This document shows positions 1 to 9,261 of a DNA stretch of 36,877 bases, piece by piece; within the stretch, counting starts at the first letter, position 1; every line of letters starts with the position of its first letter. Source of the stretch: Acidobacteriota bacterium (GTDB lineage: Bacteria > Acidobacteriota > Terriglobia > 20CM-2-55-15); contig QHWY01000239.1 of assembly GCA_003223875.1 (NCBI GenBank), positions 1-36,877 of the forward strand, in the 5' to 3' direction. The translations under genes and the position numbers were made by a program. Under the pieces are notes generated by a model. That model did no database searches. It was not told the origin of the DNA and saw nothing but the letters and a program-made list of their open reading frames with translations.

Positions 1-22
1 TGCCACGGGCATTAACGGCAGG

Positions 23-223
23 TTACGCTGCGTTGGGTTTGGAATCAGACGGCGGAGTCCTCGATAGGTTTATGAAGAGAGACAGAACGCTTTGGCAAAC
101 CTTACATGCGTGAAGGTGGTCTTTCTCCCATTCCTCCACTTTGATTCGCCCTCTGGCGAGATTGAACAAGCGACGATTCTCAATGTGTGTTGTTGCCAAC
201 GTTGGTTTTCTCTGATCTTCCAT
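23..223 (-). CDS. small hypothetical protein with HxxxCxxC motif
   Basis: Encodes about 66 residues from ATG at 223; longer starts at 253 (ATG) and 265 (TTG) are in frame, and none has a clear Shine-Dalgarno sequence. The C-terminal half carries HLHACKVC, an HxxxCxxC arrangement like the zinc-binding motif of ZAS-type anti-sigma factors, in a charged, helical context (RIKVEEWEKD). There is no membrane segment of convincing length. No function can be assigned. A zinc- or redox-sensing role is only suggested by the motif. The gene is adjacent to a long non-coding stretch on its right. Confidence 0.45.
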   Translation of the reverse strand: MEDQRKPTLATTHIENRRLFNLARGRIKVEEWEKDHLHACKVCQSVLSLFINLSRTPPSDSKPNAA

Positions 224-559
224 AACGCCGTCAGCTCGTGTGTAGGCTAGCATACGTATGTCCAATTGGCTCAGAGCATCATTTGAATGAGTTACGGAAA
301 GAATCCGATTACCACCCTAGTACAAAACGGATGTGTAACCGCGTAAAAAATCCGCCTTGGTTTCACGCCTGCCGCCACACTTCACGCCAACGGAGAGGTA
401 GGGATTTAACGGCGTGGACACTTGCCAAGACCGTTGATAGATGAAATCTGCATGCCGAAACCCGGTAAAACACACATCTGTCGAGACTTTTAGGTCGGCG
501 ACCTTCTGGTAGTATAAGTGCTCTTATCATCATGGCTTCATAAAAGAGGGGAGCTACGC
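224..559. other. non-coding stretch
   Basis: About 335 bases with no supported gene. A 68-codon + strand frame (238-444) has no ribosome-binding site and an Arg/His-rich composition typical of a chance ORF. An AT-richer segment near 510-525 (TAGTATAAGT) could be a -10 region for the gene starting at 560, but no matching -35 is obvious. Nothing else is recognised. Confidence 0.4.
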
Positions 560-823
560 ATGAGAGGTTTTTCCCACTTTGTCCTCGAATCGACTGTTGA
601 ACTTGCGGCCGAAGCCATGCCGCCCCAGGAAGATCCCCGTGTGGGAGAATGTTTGGAAGTAATCCGCCGCTACTTGGAATCGAGTACCGAATCGCTGCTC
701 AACTCCGAAGATGAGAAACAGATTCAGCCTGTCGTTGCCGCCTTGTTGAAGATCGCCGTTGAATATCGGCAGTTCTTGATTGCGGGAAGGCTTCAGGAGA
801 TTGCGCGTCACCTCGCCCATTGA
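560..823 (+). CDS. hypothetical protein, 87 aa
   Basis: The ATG at 560 is chosen because GAGGGGAG lies 7 nt upstream; a longer in-frame start at 518 lacks such a site. The protein is acidic, predicted largely helical, and has no signal peptide, membrane segment or cysteine. It contains a leucine-rich segment (VVAALLKIAVEYRQFLIAGRLQEI) near the C-terminus. The family is not recognised. It stands alone between two non-coding stretches. Confidence 0.6.
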   Translation: MRGFSHFVLESTVELAAEAMPPQEDPRVGECLEVIRRYLESSTESLLNSEDEKQIQPVVAALLKIAVEYRQFLIAGRLQEIARHLAH

Positions 824-1066
824 ATCCCAGAACGACCGTTCCGGGCCTAGAAAGGCCGAAACTTTTACACAGCAGCCGAAGTGATCCGGCCGAGATCACC
901 CTGCCACTCGATGCCGGTTTACCAGCCAAGGCTATGCCGCATCAACGCCCTGATACGATCGGCGGCGGATTGCGTGATCAGCCGCGATCCGCGGCTTCAC
1001 GGGTCTTTGACTAGCCATTTCGCATATTGCGGTGAAGGCCATTCGAGTAGATACTTTTTGGCGACC

Positions 1067-3400
1067 ATGCGAAGTAAGGCAAGTCAGCCACTCCGGCACG
1101 AGAGGTCGTTACTGCTCATTATTCTCTTAACCGCGATCGCTCCGGCTCGACTTGCTTCCGAGACGCAATTTCCTCCAAGCCGCACGGTTTCCGGTGTGAT
1201 TGTCGGCCCAAAAAATGAAGTCCTCACCGGCGCGACCGTAATTGCCCGAGCCGCTGGCGCTGAACAAAGGATCACCACAGATGACCGGGGGCAATTTAGA
1301 ATCGAGGTTCCCCCCGGCGAGGTTACGCTTCATATAGAAGGACAATACATTAAGCCGCAGGATCGAATCATTCCTGCGGAGGCCGCGACGACAAACCTGC
1401 GAATCGAAATCGAGTATCTGATTCCACCGATTCATCAAGGTCTCGTGATCACTGCATCGGCCTTGGAACCTCAGGCAGAAACCCACAGCGACGAAGTTTA
1501 TAAACGAACCTTGTTCTCCCGAGACGACCAACTGCTGGAAACGCTGAACGCGGGTATCAATGCAGGACAACACGAAGGCGGTGGAAAGTCATTGGAGATC
1601 CGGCGGTTTGGATTCAATCTCGATCATGGCGGCGTGAACGGCGGCCTGAAAGTTCTCATTGACGACATCCAGCAAAACCAAGCCACGCAGGGACACGGCC
1701 AGGGTTATCTGGGGACCTTGAAGACACTGACACCGGAGTTGATTCAGGATGTGACTGTCCTTAATGGACCGTTCAGCGCCGAGTATGGGGATTTTTCCGG
1801 ACTCGGTGTGGTCCACATTCGTTTGAAACAGAGCCTGCCCGAGCAATTCATTGCACGCGTGCAAGGCGGGTCGTTCCATAGTTACCGAACCTTCTTCGGC
1901 TACAGCCCGTTACTGGACAAGGCGGATGCTTTTCTCGCATATGAAGGATCGCGCACCGACGGACCCTTCCTGAATCCGCTGCGCTACAGACGTGACAATG
2001 TCACTGGAAATTATACAAAGCACCTCAATGATCACGAGTCACTCGGATTCAAAATCAATTTTGGACGAAACGATTTTTATTCCTCGGGACAGATTCCCCT
2101 CGACCTGGTTCGAGCTGGCCAGCTTTCTCGGTTTGGTTTTGTTGATCCAAGTGACGGCGGACGCGTACTCGCCGGGACGACCGCCGTGTACTACCAGCGC
2201 AGCCTGACTTCCGGTGACACCCTGAAACTGGATACGTTCGCCAGCCGCTCGCTTTTTGACCTGTATTCCAATTTCACATTCTTTTTGAACGACCCGCTGC
2301 ACGGCGACGGCATCCAGCAACATGACTCGCGATATCAAGAAGGGTCCAACTCTCAATTCCTACATCCCTATCGCCTTTGGGGTAATCAAGCATTGCTGAC
2401 ATTTGGAACCAACTTTCACGACAACCAGATCAACGTCGGATTGTATTCTCAGGAACGCCGCGTGCCCCTGGATCTGGTGGGCCGTGCATTTGCCCACGTC
2501 ACGAACGGTGCCGGATACGCCCAGCAAGGTGTCGATTTCCTACGCGGACGTCTACATGTCGAAGGCGGCCTGCGATGGGATTATTTCCGATTTGCAGTCA
2601 CCGACCGAGTGGACGCCATTCATTCCGGCAACCAAGGAGCGGCTCGATCGCAGCCGAAATTCGGCGTTGCGTATCGCCCCTCCACTTCCGTTCCGCTTAC
2701 CGTGAGCTTCAATTACGGCCGCGGCATCAATACACAGGACGCGCGCGGCATCGTAGAGCGTCCAGAGTCTCCCCGGATCGCAACGACAGACTTCTACCAA
2801 GTCGCGGCGGCGTATCAGATGAGCCGCGTCTCCGTGACGAGCGATCTATTCCTTATCGACCGCTCCAATGAACAGGTCTACATTCCTGACGACGGAACAT
2901 TCGAGTTGAAGGGACCGAGCCGTTCATACGGCTACGAAGGGAAAGCGTCGATCCGTTTAACGCGATTTCTTTCACTCAATGGTGGGCTCACGCAGGTCAC
3001 GAATTCATTCTATCGGGGTACTTCGCCGCGGATCTATGTGGATAGCGCGCCGCACACGGTCGCCAACGGCGCGTTGACGTTGTCGGGCTGGCGTAATGCC
3101 TACGCTTCCCTCCGCTATAGACACATTGGAAATTACCGGCTAGACGGTGAGGATCGACGCATCCGCGCAGCAGGACTGGATGTTCTCGATCTGGCGGTAA
3201 CGAAGCCGATTCGGCCGGGGGTCGATCTGAACTTCGCTATCGATAACTTGACGGATAAGGTTTATTACGAGACTCAAAACTACTTTGAGTCCAGAATCTC
3301 TCCGGACGCTCCAGCGATCACACGAATACACGCGACACCGGGCTATCCTTTTGGTTTAACGGCGGGGCTCACCTTCCGTTTGGGAGAGAAGAGCCGATAA
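1067..3400 (+). CDS. TonB-dependent receptor with carboxypeptidase-regulatory-like domain
   Basis: Outer-membrane active transporter of 777 residues from ATG 1067. That start puts a hydrophobic signal segment (LLLIILLTAIAPARLAS) at the N-terminus; the frame is open upstream but without a ribosome-binding site. Residues about 30-120 form a CarboxypepD_reg-like beta domain (VSGVIVGPKNEVLTGATV). A plug domain follows (VLIDDIQQNQ, VTVLNGPFSAEYGDFSG), and the rest is a 22-strand-type barrel ending in alternating aromatic residues (GLTAGLTFRLG). The layout is the acidobacterial and Bacteroidetes type of receptor for siderophores, carbohydrates or other ligands too large for porins. The substrate is unknown. 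The stop codon is 1 nt before the porin start, so the two are probably cotranscribed and translationally coupled. Confidence 0.9.
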   Translation: MRSKASQPLRHERSLLLIILLTAIAPARLASETQFPPSRTVSGVIVGPKNEVLTGATVIARAAGAEQRITTDDRGQFRIEVPPGEVTLHIEGQYIKPQDRIIPAEAATTNLRIEIEYLIPPIHQGLVITASALEPQAETHSDEVYKRTLFSRDDQLLETLNAGINAGQHEGGGKSLEIRRFGFNLDHGGVNGGLKVLIDDIQQNQATQGHGQGYLGTLKTLTPELIQDVTVLNGPFSAEYGDFSGLGVVHIRLKQSLPEQFIARVQGGSFHSYRTFFGYSPLLDKADAFLAYEGSRTDGPFLNPLRYRRDNVTGNYTKHLNDHESLGFKINFGRNDFYSSGQIPLDLVRAGQLSRFGFVDPSDGGRVLAGTTAVYYQRSLTSGDTLKLDTFASRSLFDLYSNFTFFLNDPLHGDGIQQHDSRYQEGSNSQFLHPYRLWGNQALLTFGTNFHDNQINVGLYSQERRVPLDLVGRAFAHVTNGAGYAQQGVDFLRGRLHVEGGLRWDYFRFAVTDRVDAIHSGNQGAARSQPKFGVAYRPSTSVPLTVSFNYGRGINTQDARGIVERPESPRIATTDFYQVAAAYQMSRVSVTSDLFLIDRSNEQVYIPDDGTFELKGPSRSYGYEGKASIRLTRFLSLNGGLTQVTNSFYRGTSPRIYVDSAPHTVANGALTLSGWRNAYASLRYRHIGNYRLDGEDRRIRAAGLDVLDLAVTKPIRPGVDLNFAIDNLTDKVYYETQNYFESRISPDAPAITRIHATPGYPFGLTAGLTFRLGEKSR

Positions 3401-3401
3401 G

Positions 3402-4736
3402 ATGGTTTTGCGCCTCGGTGTCGCGCTTTTATTTGTGTTGCCGCTGTCTGGCGGCGACGACAACCCAACGATCTTTAATCACTCCGACAACTCGCGCTTT
3501 TGGGCCGCGGGCCAGATCAACGTCATTCATCAACAGCATCCGAGCTTCCCCGCAAAGTACACGGGCGAGAACAGCCTTCAGCCGACGCGCGAGAAGGCGA
3601 CCTCGCGAGTCTTGACGCTCTACACCGGCATCGCGGTCACCAAGTCCGCTGAAATCTTGTTTGATCTGGAGAGCACCGGTGGTCGAGGCCTCAGCGACGC
3701 CCTTGGTCTGGCTGGGTTCACAAATCTGGATGTGGTCCGAAACCCCTCTCTCGGATCGAAGCCTTACGTGGCACGGATCTTATTCCACGCAATATTGAAT
3801 CTCGACGGTGAACCGGTACACGCCGATCGCAATTTTCTTTCATTGGCGGCGCAAAAGTTCGACAAGCGGCTCGAAATCTACGCGGGCAAACTGAGCCTTG
3901 CCGATCTTTTTGACACGAACTCTGTTGGAACCGACAGCCATCTTCAGTTCATGAATTGGACGGTGGATAATAACGGCGCATATGACTACGCCGCCGATAC
4001 GCGCGGCTATACATGGGGAGTAGTCGCCGATTATGAGCATCGGCGCTGGGCCGTCAGATTTGCCGAGGCTCTGATGCCGAAAGTGGCGAACGGCATCGAT
4101 ATGGATTGGAACATCCGCCGCGCACGCAGCGAGAACCTCGAATGGCAATGGCAGCCGGCCCTGTCTCCTGAACACAAGACGACGATCCGCGTGCTGAGCT
4201 ATCTCAACCACGCCAACATGGGAAGTTATCCTGAGTCCATTGATGCCTTTCTCGAACGCCGTGATGTGGCGCCCGATATCGAGGCGCACCGGCGGCAAGG
4301 ACGAAAAAAGTATGGCTTCGGCATCAACGGCGAACAACACTTGACTGATAACTTGCGCATGTATTCCCGAGCTGGCTGGAATGAAGGACGGCATGAATCG
4401 TTCGCCTACACCGAGGTGAATTCCACCGCTGCGGTGGGCGCGGATGTTCAGGGCAACCGCTGGAAGCGCCCCGCCGATAAGCTAGGTATCGCCGCCGTTA
4501 CAAATGGAATTTCCGGCGACCACCGCCGGTATCTCGAACTTGGCGGCCACGGTTTCCTGCTCGGCGATGGCGCCCTCCGCTACGGACGTGAAAATATCGT
4601 CGAGCTCTACTACACGGCCCACGTGACTCATGGGATCTCGATTTCCGCCGACCTCCAGCATATTAGGAATCCCGGGTACAATCGCGATCGCGGTCCGGTG
4701 TGGGTGCCAGGCGCGCGACTGCATCTGGAGTTTTAG
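3402..4736 (+). CDS. OprB-like carbohydrate porin
   Basis: A 444-residue outer-membrane protein beginning with a signal peptide (LGVALLFVLPLSG). FWAAGQINVIHQQHPSFPAKYTGENSL and the following text resemble the start of OprB-family carbohydrate-selective porins. The barrel shows repeated amphipathic strands, an RAGWNEGRHESF segment and a terminal aromatic residue (LHLEF) typical for Bam recognition. It begins 1 nt after the TonB receptor stop, so both probably act in uptake across the same membrane. OprB assignment is by sequence feel rather than alignment; a generic alginate- or phosphate-type porin is the alternative. Confidence 0.75.
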   Translation: MVLRLGVALLFVLPLSGGDDNPTIFNHSDNSRFWAAGQINVIHQQHPSFPAKYTGENSLQPTREKATSRVLTLYTGIAVTKSAEILFDLESTGGRGLSDALGLAGFTNLDVVRNPSLGSKPYVARILFHAILNLDGEPVHADRNFLSLAAQKFDKRLEIYAGKLSLADLFDTNSVGTDSHLQFMNWTVDNNGAYDYAADTRGYTWGVVADYEHRRWAVRFAEALMPKVANGIDMDWNIRRARSENLEWQWQPALSPEHKTTIRVLSYLNHANMGSYPESIDAFLERRDVAPDIEAHRRQGRKKYGFGINGEQHLTDNLRMYSRAGWNEGRHESFAYTEVNSTAAVGADVQGNRWKRPADKLGIAAVTNGISGDHRRYLELGGHGFLLGDGALRYGRENIVELYYTAHVTHGISISADLQHIRNPGYNRDRGPVWVPGARLHLEF

Positions 4737-4879
4737 CCACCGGGCGGCTTTGAGGAGGCCAACTCGGGACGGCTAAATCCACGGAGGTCAGAAAATCTTC
4801 ATGGACGCTGAGCGAGGGGTGAGCTAATATCCGCCCGTTGGCCTTTACCTAACGCTTTAGCCCAGTGAGGAATGCATCC

Positions 4880-5944
4880 ATGAAATCTCTAAAGATCCTT
4901 GCGCTTGCATTGCTTGTGTTCGCGGCTTCGTGCGCGAGCAATACGGAAAAACCAGCGCCGGCCGCTTCCACAGCGCCGGCTCCAACACCAGATGTGGGCC
5001 CGCTCGGAGAGATGGCGATTCCGCCCGATAATCCGATAACGCCGGACAAAGTTGAGCTTGGGAAAAAACTGTTCTTCGACACGCGATTGTCGAAAACCGG
5101 CAACATGTCCTGTGAGACCTGCCATCAACCCGACAAAGGTTGGGCCGATGGCAAGCCGCTGTCGGCAAGATTCGACGGCAGCATGAATACACGTCACACA
5201 CCGACGCTGTATAACGTCGGCTATTACAAGCAGTGGTATTGGGATGGACGCGCAGCGACGCTTGAAGGTCAGATCACGGCTGCCTGGAGAGGCCAGATGG
5301 GTGGTGATCCGGAAGCCATGGCAATGACGTTGAACGGCGTCGATGCGTATAAAGCCGACTTCCAAAAAGTGTTCAACGGACCCGCAGCCGCAGACAACAT
5401 TCCGAAAGCGCTGGCCGCGTTCGTGCGGACGATTCGGTCGCAGGATTCACCATGGGACAAGTATCAGACGGGCGACAAGTCCGCTGTGAACGACGATGTC
5501 GTCAAAGGTTTCGACGTCTTCAGCAATTCCGACAAGGCCAATTGCACGCTGTGCCATCTGCCGCCGCTTTTCACCGATACGCTCTTCCACAACGTCGGTA
5601 TCGGCTTCGATAAACCCATGCCGGATCTCGGACGCGGTAAGATTCTCGGCGATGCCGCCGAGAAGGCCGGAAAGAAAGATCCCGAAGCCGACACTTTGAA
5701 AGGGGCGTTCAAGACGCCAACCCTGAGGAGTATCACTGAGACCGCACCGTACTTTCACGACGGCCGCGCGCAGAAGTTGGAAGATGCGGTGGACTTGATG
5801 CTGAAGGGCGGGATCAAAAATCCGAACCTTGATGAAAAATTAAAAGCCAAAACGCTCAAGCCGCAAGAGCGATCGCAACTGATTGCATTCCTGAAGAGCT
5901 TGACGCCGGAACAGAAGCCGTTCGAGAAACCGCAGGTACCGTAA
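4880..5944 (+). CDS. di-haem cytochrome c peroxidase / MauG-family lipoprotein
   Basis: A 354-residue protein starting at ATG 4880, with GTGAGG nine nt upstream. The N-terminus is a lipoprotein signal (LLVFAASC, lipidated C18) followed by an Ala/Pro linker. Two haem c attachment sites are visible: CETCH at residues 78-82 and CTLCH at 222-226, the classic spacing of bacterial cytochrome c peroxidases. Also present are LGKKLFFDTRLS and TPTLRSITETAPYFHDGR, family signatures. It should reduce hydrogen peroxide, or oxidise a partner MauG-style, in the periplasm, anchored to a membrane. It lies downstream of the porin by 143 bp on the same strand and is followed by a hairpin terminator. Confidence 0.93.
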   Translation: MKSLKILALALLVFAASCASNTEKPAPAASTAPAPTPDVGPLGEMAIPPDNPITPDKVELGKKLFFDTRLSKTGNMSCETCHQPDKGWADGKPLSARFDGSMNTRHTPTLYNVGYYKQWYWDGRAATLEGQITAAWRGQMGGDPEAMAMTLNGVDAYKADFQKVFNGPAAADNIPKALAAFVRTIRSQDSPWDKYQTGDKSAVNDDVVKGFDVFSNSDKANCTLCHLPPLFTDTLFHNVGIGFDKPMPDLGRGKILGDAAEKAGKKDPEADTLKGAFKTPTLRSITETAPYFHDGRAQKLEDAVDLMLKGGIKNPNLDEKLKAKTLKPQERSQLIAFLKSLTPEQKPFEKPQVP

Positions 5945-5959
5945 TTCCAAAGCGGATTA

Positions 5960-6012
5960 GCCACAAAAAGGCACAAAAAAACTATTTTGTGAATTTTGTG
6001 CCTTTTGGTGGC
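5960..6012. terminator. bidirectional hairpin terminator, repeat family T copy 1
   Basis: Arms GCCACAAAAAGGCACAAAA and TTTTGTGCCTTTTGGTGGC face each other across a short loop between two convergent genes (peroxidase and GMC oxidoreductase). A- and T-tracts on both sides suit termination from either direction. Near-identical hairpins occur at 20033-20091 and 24512-24572. Confidence 0.75.
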
Positions 6013-6017
6013 CAGAA

Positions 6018-7721
6018 TTATCCCGCGATTGTTTTCCAGTTCTTCGCCAGATGCTCGGCGGTGCGCCACGCCAGTGCCTGAAGGGTGAGCGTCGGATTGT
6101 GCGCCCCGCTTGTCCCCATGACGGACGCGCCGAGAATCCCGAGATTCGGCGCTTCGTGAGAAAAACCCCAGCGATCGACAACGTTCGTTTCCGGATTGTC
6201 GCCCATGCGTGTGCCGCCGTATGCGTGCGTGGACATAGTCATGGGCCCGATCTCGGCGCGCTGGATCGCAATCGCACCGGCAGCTCTGTACCATTGCTCC
6301 ATCTTGTCCTGCATGAAGAGCGCGAGCCGTCGCTCGTTTTCCTTGTACTCGGCTGTGATTCGAATTACTGGAAACCCGAGCGGATCGCGAACCTGCGGCT
6401 CAAGGTCCAGGTAATTGTCCTCATAAGGAAGCGTCGTCTTCTGGATGTACGCCGTGTTTTGACGATCGGCGTTCTCTTTGATGAATGCCTTCCATGCCGA
6501 GCCCCAAAGCGGCGCCCGATTCCACGTGCTCATATTGGCCGCGACAATCGGTCTCCGTTCGTGATAAACCCATAAATTTCCACCGCCTATAAAATCCAGG
6601 GCGGAGTGATCGAAGTTGTCGTCGGCCCAGTCATCTGCAGCGACCCCTTGCGACGGAGTTCCGTACCACGTGTTGATGTTGAATGGAAACAGCGCCGTGA
6701 CGGTCGCGGTCTGATTGTGACTGAAATAGTGCTTGCCCACCTGGCCATGATTGTTTGACAAGCCTTTGGGATAAGCGGGCGACTTCGAAAGCAGCAAAGT
6801 ACGCACGTTTTCGTAGGTATAGGTTGCGATCAGGACAACGTCGGCCGGCTGGAAATATTCACGGCCATCTTGGATATAGATAACGCCCGAGACGCGCCCA
6901 TTTTTATCGACCTCGATTGTATTGACGCGCGCTTCGGTCACGATTTTGAAGCGGCCTGTTGCCTGCGCTTTTGGGATCGTAGAGACAGCCGTCGAACTCT
7001 TCGAATTGACGTGGCAGCCACCGCGGGCGCAATAGCCGTGGTATACACATCCGGGACGGCCTTGATAGGACTGACTCGCAATCCCGGCCGGCCCGGGAAA
7101 CGGATGCAGTCCGATCTTGTTCGCAGCCGCCGTCATCAATTCGGTGAAGCCGGTGCCTCGCAGCGGCGGCATCGGATAATCACGTTTTCTGGGACCTTCA
7201 AAGATGTTCCCACGGCGGTCTCGTCTTCCATTGATATTGCCTGCTTGGCCGGAGACTCCGATCTCCCGCTCGACTCGATCGTAGTACGGCTCTAATTCGC
7301 CATAACCGAACGGCCAATCCTCGACGGTCGATCCTTTCGGAATTCGCGAAGCGCCGTAGCGCCGCCGAGTATCGCTGACGACCTTGAAGTCCCAAGGATT
7401 GAGCCGCCAGCACTGCCCCCAATAGTGGATGGAAGTCCCACCGACGGCATTCATCATCGCATGCCGTTCCGGCCGCGGCGTCATCGGCGACGATGGGGTC
7501 GCGCGGTGCGTTGGGATTTCATCATTGACCTTTTGCAACTTTGCCGGCCAGCCGCGCATATACCGCAATTCATCGGGAGCCATGTCGCGCGGGCTCACCC
7601 AACCTCCGGCCTCGAGAGCGATGACTTCGATGCCAGCCTGCGCCAGCGGCAGCGCAGCCACACCGCCCGCGGCTCCCGCACCAACGATTACGACATTTGT
7701 CTTTTTGAGCTTGATAGCCAT
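6018..7721 (-). CDS. GMC-family FAD oxidoreductase
   Basis: A 567-residue flavoprotein. The start at 7721 (MAIKLKK) leads directly into the FAD-binding dinucleotide fold VVIVGAGAAGG; an ATG at 7745 overlapping the upstream gene would add eight residues. AVGGTSIHYWGQCWR, the cysteine segment GCVYHGYCARGGC and the C-terminal active-site pair H499 (STHAYGGTRMG) and N542 (GAHNPTLTLQA) place it with the gluconate 2-dehydrogenase large-subunit or sorbose-dehydrogenase branch. It would oxidise an alcohol or sugar hydroxyl. It is the last gene of the response regulator-kinase-PepSY operon. The usual small subunit with Tat signal and the cytochrome c subunit of gluconate dehydrogenase are absent nearby. 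No signal peptide is evident. Confidence 0.88.
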   Translation of the reverse strand: MAIKLKKTNVVIVGAGAAGGVAALPLAQAGIEVIALEAGGWVSPRDMAPDELRYMRGWPAKLQKVNDEIPTHRATPSSPMTPRPERHAMMNAVGGTSIHYWGQCWRLNPWDFKVVSDTRRRYGASRIPKGSTVEDWPFGYGELEPYYDRVEREIGVSGQAGNINGRRDRRGNIFEGPRKRDYPMPPLRGTGFTELMTAAANKIGLHPFPGPAGIASQSYQGRPGCVYHGYCARGGCHVNSKSSTAVSTIPKAQATGRFKIVTEARVNTIEVDKNGRVSGVIYIQDGREYFQPADVVLIATYTYENVRTLLLSKSPAYPKGLSNNHGQVGKHYFSHNQTATVTALFPFNINTWYGTPSQGVAADDWADDNFDHSALDFIGGGNLWVYHERRPIVAANMSTWNRAPLWGSAWKAFIKENADRQNTAYIQKTTLPYEDNYLDLEPQVRDPLGFPVIRITAEYKENERRLALFMQDKMEQWYRAAGAIAIQRAEIGPMTMSTHAYGGTRMGDNPETNVVDRWGFSHEAPNLGILGASVMGTSGAHNPTLTLQALAWRTAEHLAKNWKTIAG

Positions 7722-7731
7722 GGTGTTAAAT

Positions 7732-9246
7732 CTAGTTTCTTCCAACCAAAACGCGCTTCGTGCCGCGCTTCACGCGTTTGAGCGCCAGCAACAAACCAAT
7801 CGTGCTCAGAAGCGCACCGCCGGCGTTGAGGACAACCATCGTGGTGCGCCAAACCGCACCATTGTAATACCAGAAATTAAAGTCCAGGCTGTGCAGACCG
7901 TGGTAGATCCAGCGCTCGAGACGCTGGCGCCGAGTGAAGCGCCGCACGACCTGGCCCATTCGAGGATCCACGTAGAACCAGGTCGAATCGGGATCGCTGA
8001 ACTTCACGCGTAACACCGGAAGCGGCGGCCGCTGCTCCTGCGAACGGTAATAGGAGTCATAGTCAGAAAGGACCTGCGATTCCAGAATCGCAACATCCGG
8101 ATTTCCTTGCCGGATTCGAGATATTAATGAGTCAACGGAGAAAGGCGTTCGGCGAATTTCCAACGGATTCGCTGAAATCAAGAGCGGCTCCCGTTCGACA
8201 CCCCGAGCGATGAAAAAAGGCGCGTTCTGAATTCGCACAAACTCGATTTCTTTGGGAGATCGCGCAGCCAAAACCTGATACCAGGTTCCGGCGTCGATCA
8301 TTGGAAACGAGGCGACGTCCAGTGGACCGCCGCTCAGCGCTTGACCGATGAGACCCCCTGTCCCGCTGCTTGAAGCCCAGAAAAACGGTTCCATAGAGAG
8401 CCAGCCGCTAATGACCCATGTCAGGGTAAGGACTCCAAAAATCGCGCCTGTAACGTAATGCCACCTCATCAGGCCCGAGTAGCGCGTAGGAAACTGAGTG
8501 AACGCAAGAACGATCCCCAAAAGAGCTAGCAAGGCTCCGGCGCCGGACGTCCACAAGACAACTTGTCGCCACGTTTCATCCTTGATTCGCAGCGCTGTGA
8601 AGTACATCCAGTGAGGGATCGCGGCAAACCACGCCATAGCACGCGTGCCGCCTGTTGTCATCACTTCGACGTCGCCGGTTTCCTCCGAGATGTAGAGTTC
8701 GCTGCGCGCATCGTCATCGACGATCACCTTCTGCATCGGCAGCCGACGCCGTTCTTGAAGTGTCCACTGATCCGGCTCGTTGAGTTCGCCGGCATAATGC
8801 ATCCTGGATTGGGGCATTTCCATGAAGCTGCTCGCGATCCTCATCGCTTCCCCTTGTCCAATCTCGGACAAGAGTTCGCCGGTATCGGCGAACAGAGTCA
8901 CCGTACCTGCACTTACGGTAAACCGGTATGCGGGCCGATCCATGATCATGAGCATCATCGCGCGAGCAGGTGCTTCGCCCAATTCTGCTTTGGCTACAGC
9001 CTCGGCGGGCGACAGTTTCACCGCGCCAAGGTTCAGTTCAGTTATTCTCTCCAACCGCATGTCGGGCGTCAGCCCGGGCATGCCACGCGCGTAAATCATG
9101 GCGATGCCGGATAAAAACCACATGACGAAAAAGAAGGAGAGAACGACGCCCGCATAGCGGTGAGTGAGGATCAACCACTTACGGAACTGTAGCGGCGGTC
9201 TATCACCGCCGACGATGTCCCGCATTGCTGGCTTGCCGGCGCTCAT
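7732..9246 (-). CDS. PepSY-associated transmembrane protein
   Basis: A 504-residue inner-membrane protein with four clear hydrophobic segments: near residues 33-50 (GVVLSFFFVMWFLSGIAMIY), 230-250, 265-290 and 470-490. Periplasmic PepSY-like domains lie between them. HRYAGVVLSFFFVMWFLSG is the signature of the PiuB/PepSY_TM family, members of which are linked to iron or siderophore reduction and to signalling. The first 20 codons derive from a palindromic repeat (9187-9261), and the ATG at 9246 overlaps the kinase stop as ATGA. Recognisable family sequence begins at FRKWLILTHRYAG, so the N-terminus is a recent replacement or extension. Its context next to a sensor kinase suggests coupling of envelope redox or metal status to regulation, which is inference. 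Confidence 0.85.
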   Translation of the reverse strand: MSAGKPAMRDIVGGDRPPLQFRKWLILTHRYAGVVLSFFFVMWFLSGIAMIYARGMPGLTPDMRLERITELNLGAVKLSPAEAVAKAELGEAPARAMMLMIMDRPAYRFTVSAGTVTLFADTGELLSEIGQGEAMRIASSFMEMPQSRMHYAGELNEPDQWTLQERRRLPMQKVIVDDDARSELYISEETGDVEVMTTGGTRAMAWFAAIPHWMYFTALRIKDETWRQVVLWTSGAGALLALLGIVLAFTQFPTRYSGLMRWHYVTGAIFGVLTLTWVISGWLSMEPFFWASSSGTGGLIGQALSGGPLDVASFPMIDAGTWYQVLAARSPKEIEFVRIQNAPFFIARGVEREPLLISANPLEIRRTPFSVDSLISRIRQGNPDVAILESQVLSDYDSYYRSQEQRPPLPVLRVKFSDPDSTWFYVDPRMGQVVRRFTRRQRLERWIYHGLHSLDFNFWYYNGAVWRTTMVVLNAGGALLSTIGLLLALKRVKRGTKRVLVGRN

Positions 9247-9261
9247 AGAGCGCCGCTACAG
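9187..9261. repeat. 75-bp inverted repeat (family G) at kinase/PepSY junction
   Basis: Left arm CTGTAGCGGCGGTCTAT and right arm ATAGAGCGCCGCTACAG are complementary except for one base. Inner GC-rich arms (CACCGCC/GGCGG type) allow further pairing. A related copy lies at 12875-12958. The kinase stop TGA and the PepSY start ATG both fall in the right arm. Confidence 0.8.

Noticed and set aside
820..1014. 64-codon + strand ORF
   Set aside because: Overlaps the previous gene's stop, no ribosome site and no recognisable protein character.
881..1066. 62-residue N-terminal extension of the TonB receptor
   Set aside because: No ribosome site, Arg/Cys/His-rich non-signal sequence; a signal peptide follows the ATG at 1067.
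3840..4394. 184-codon - strand ORF
   Set aside because: Antisense to the porin gene, which has a signal peptide, beta-barrel pattern and coupling to the receptor.
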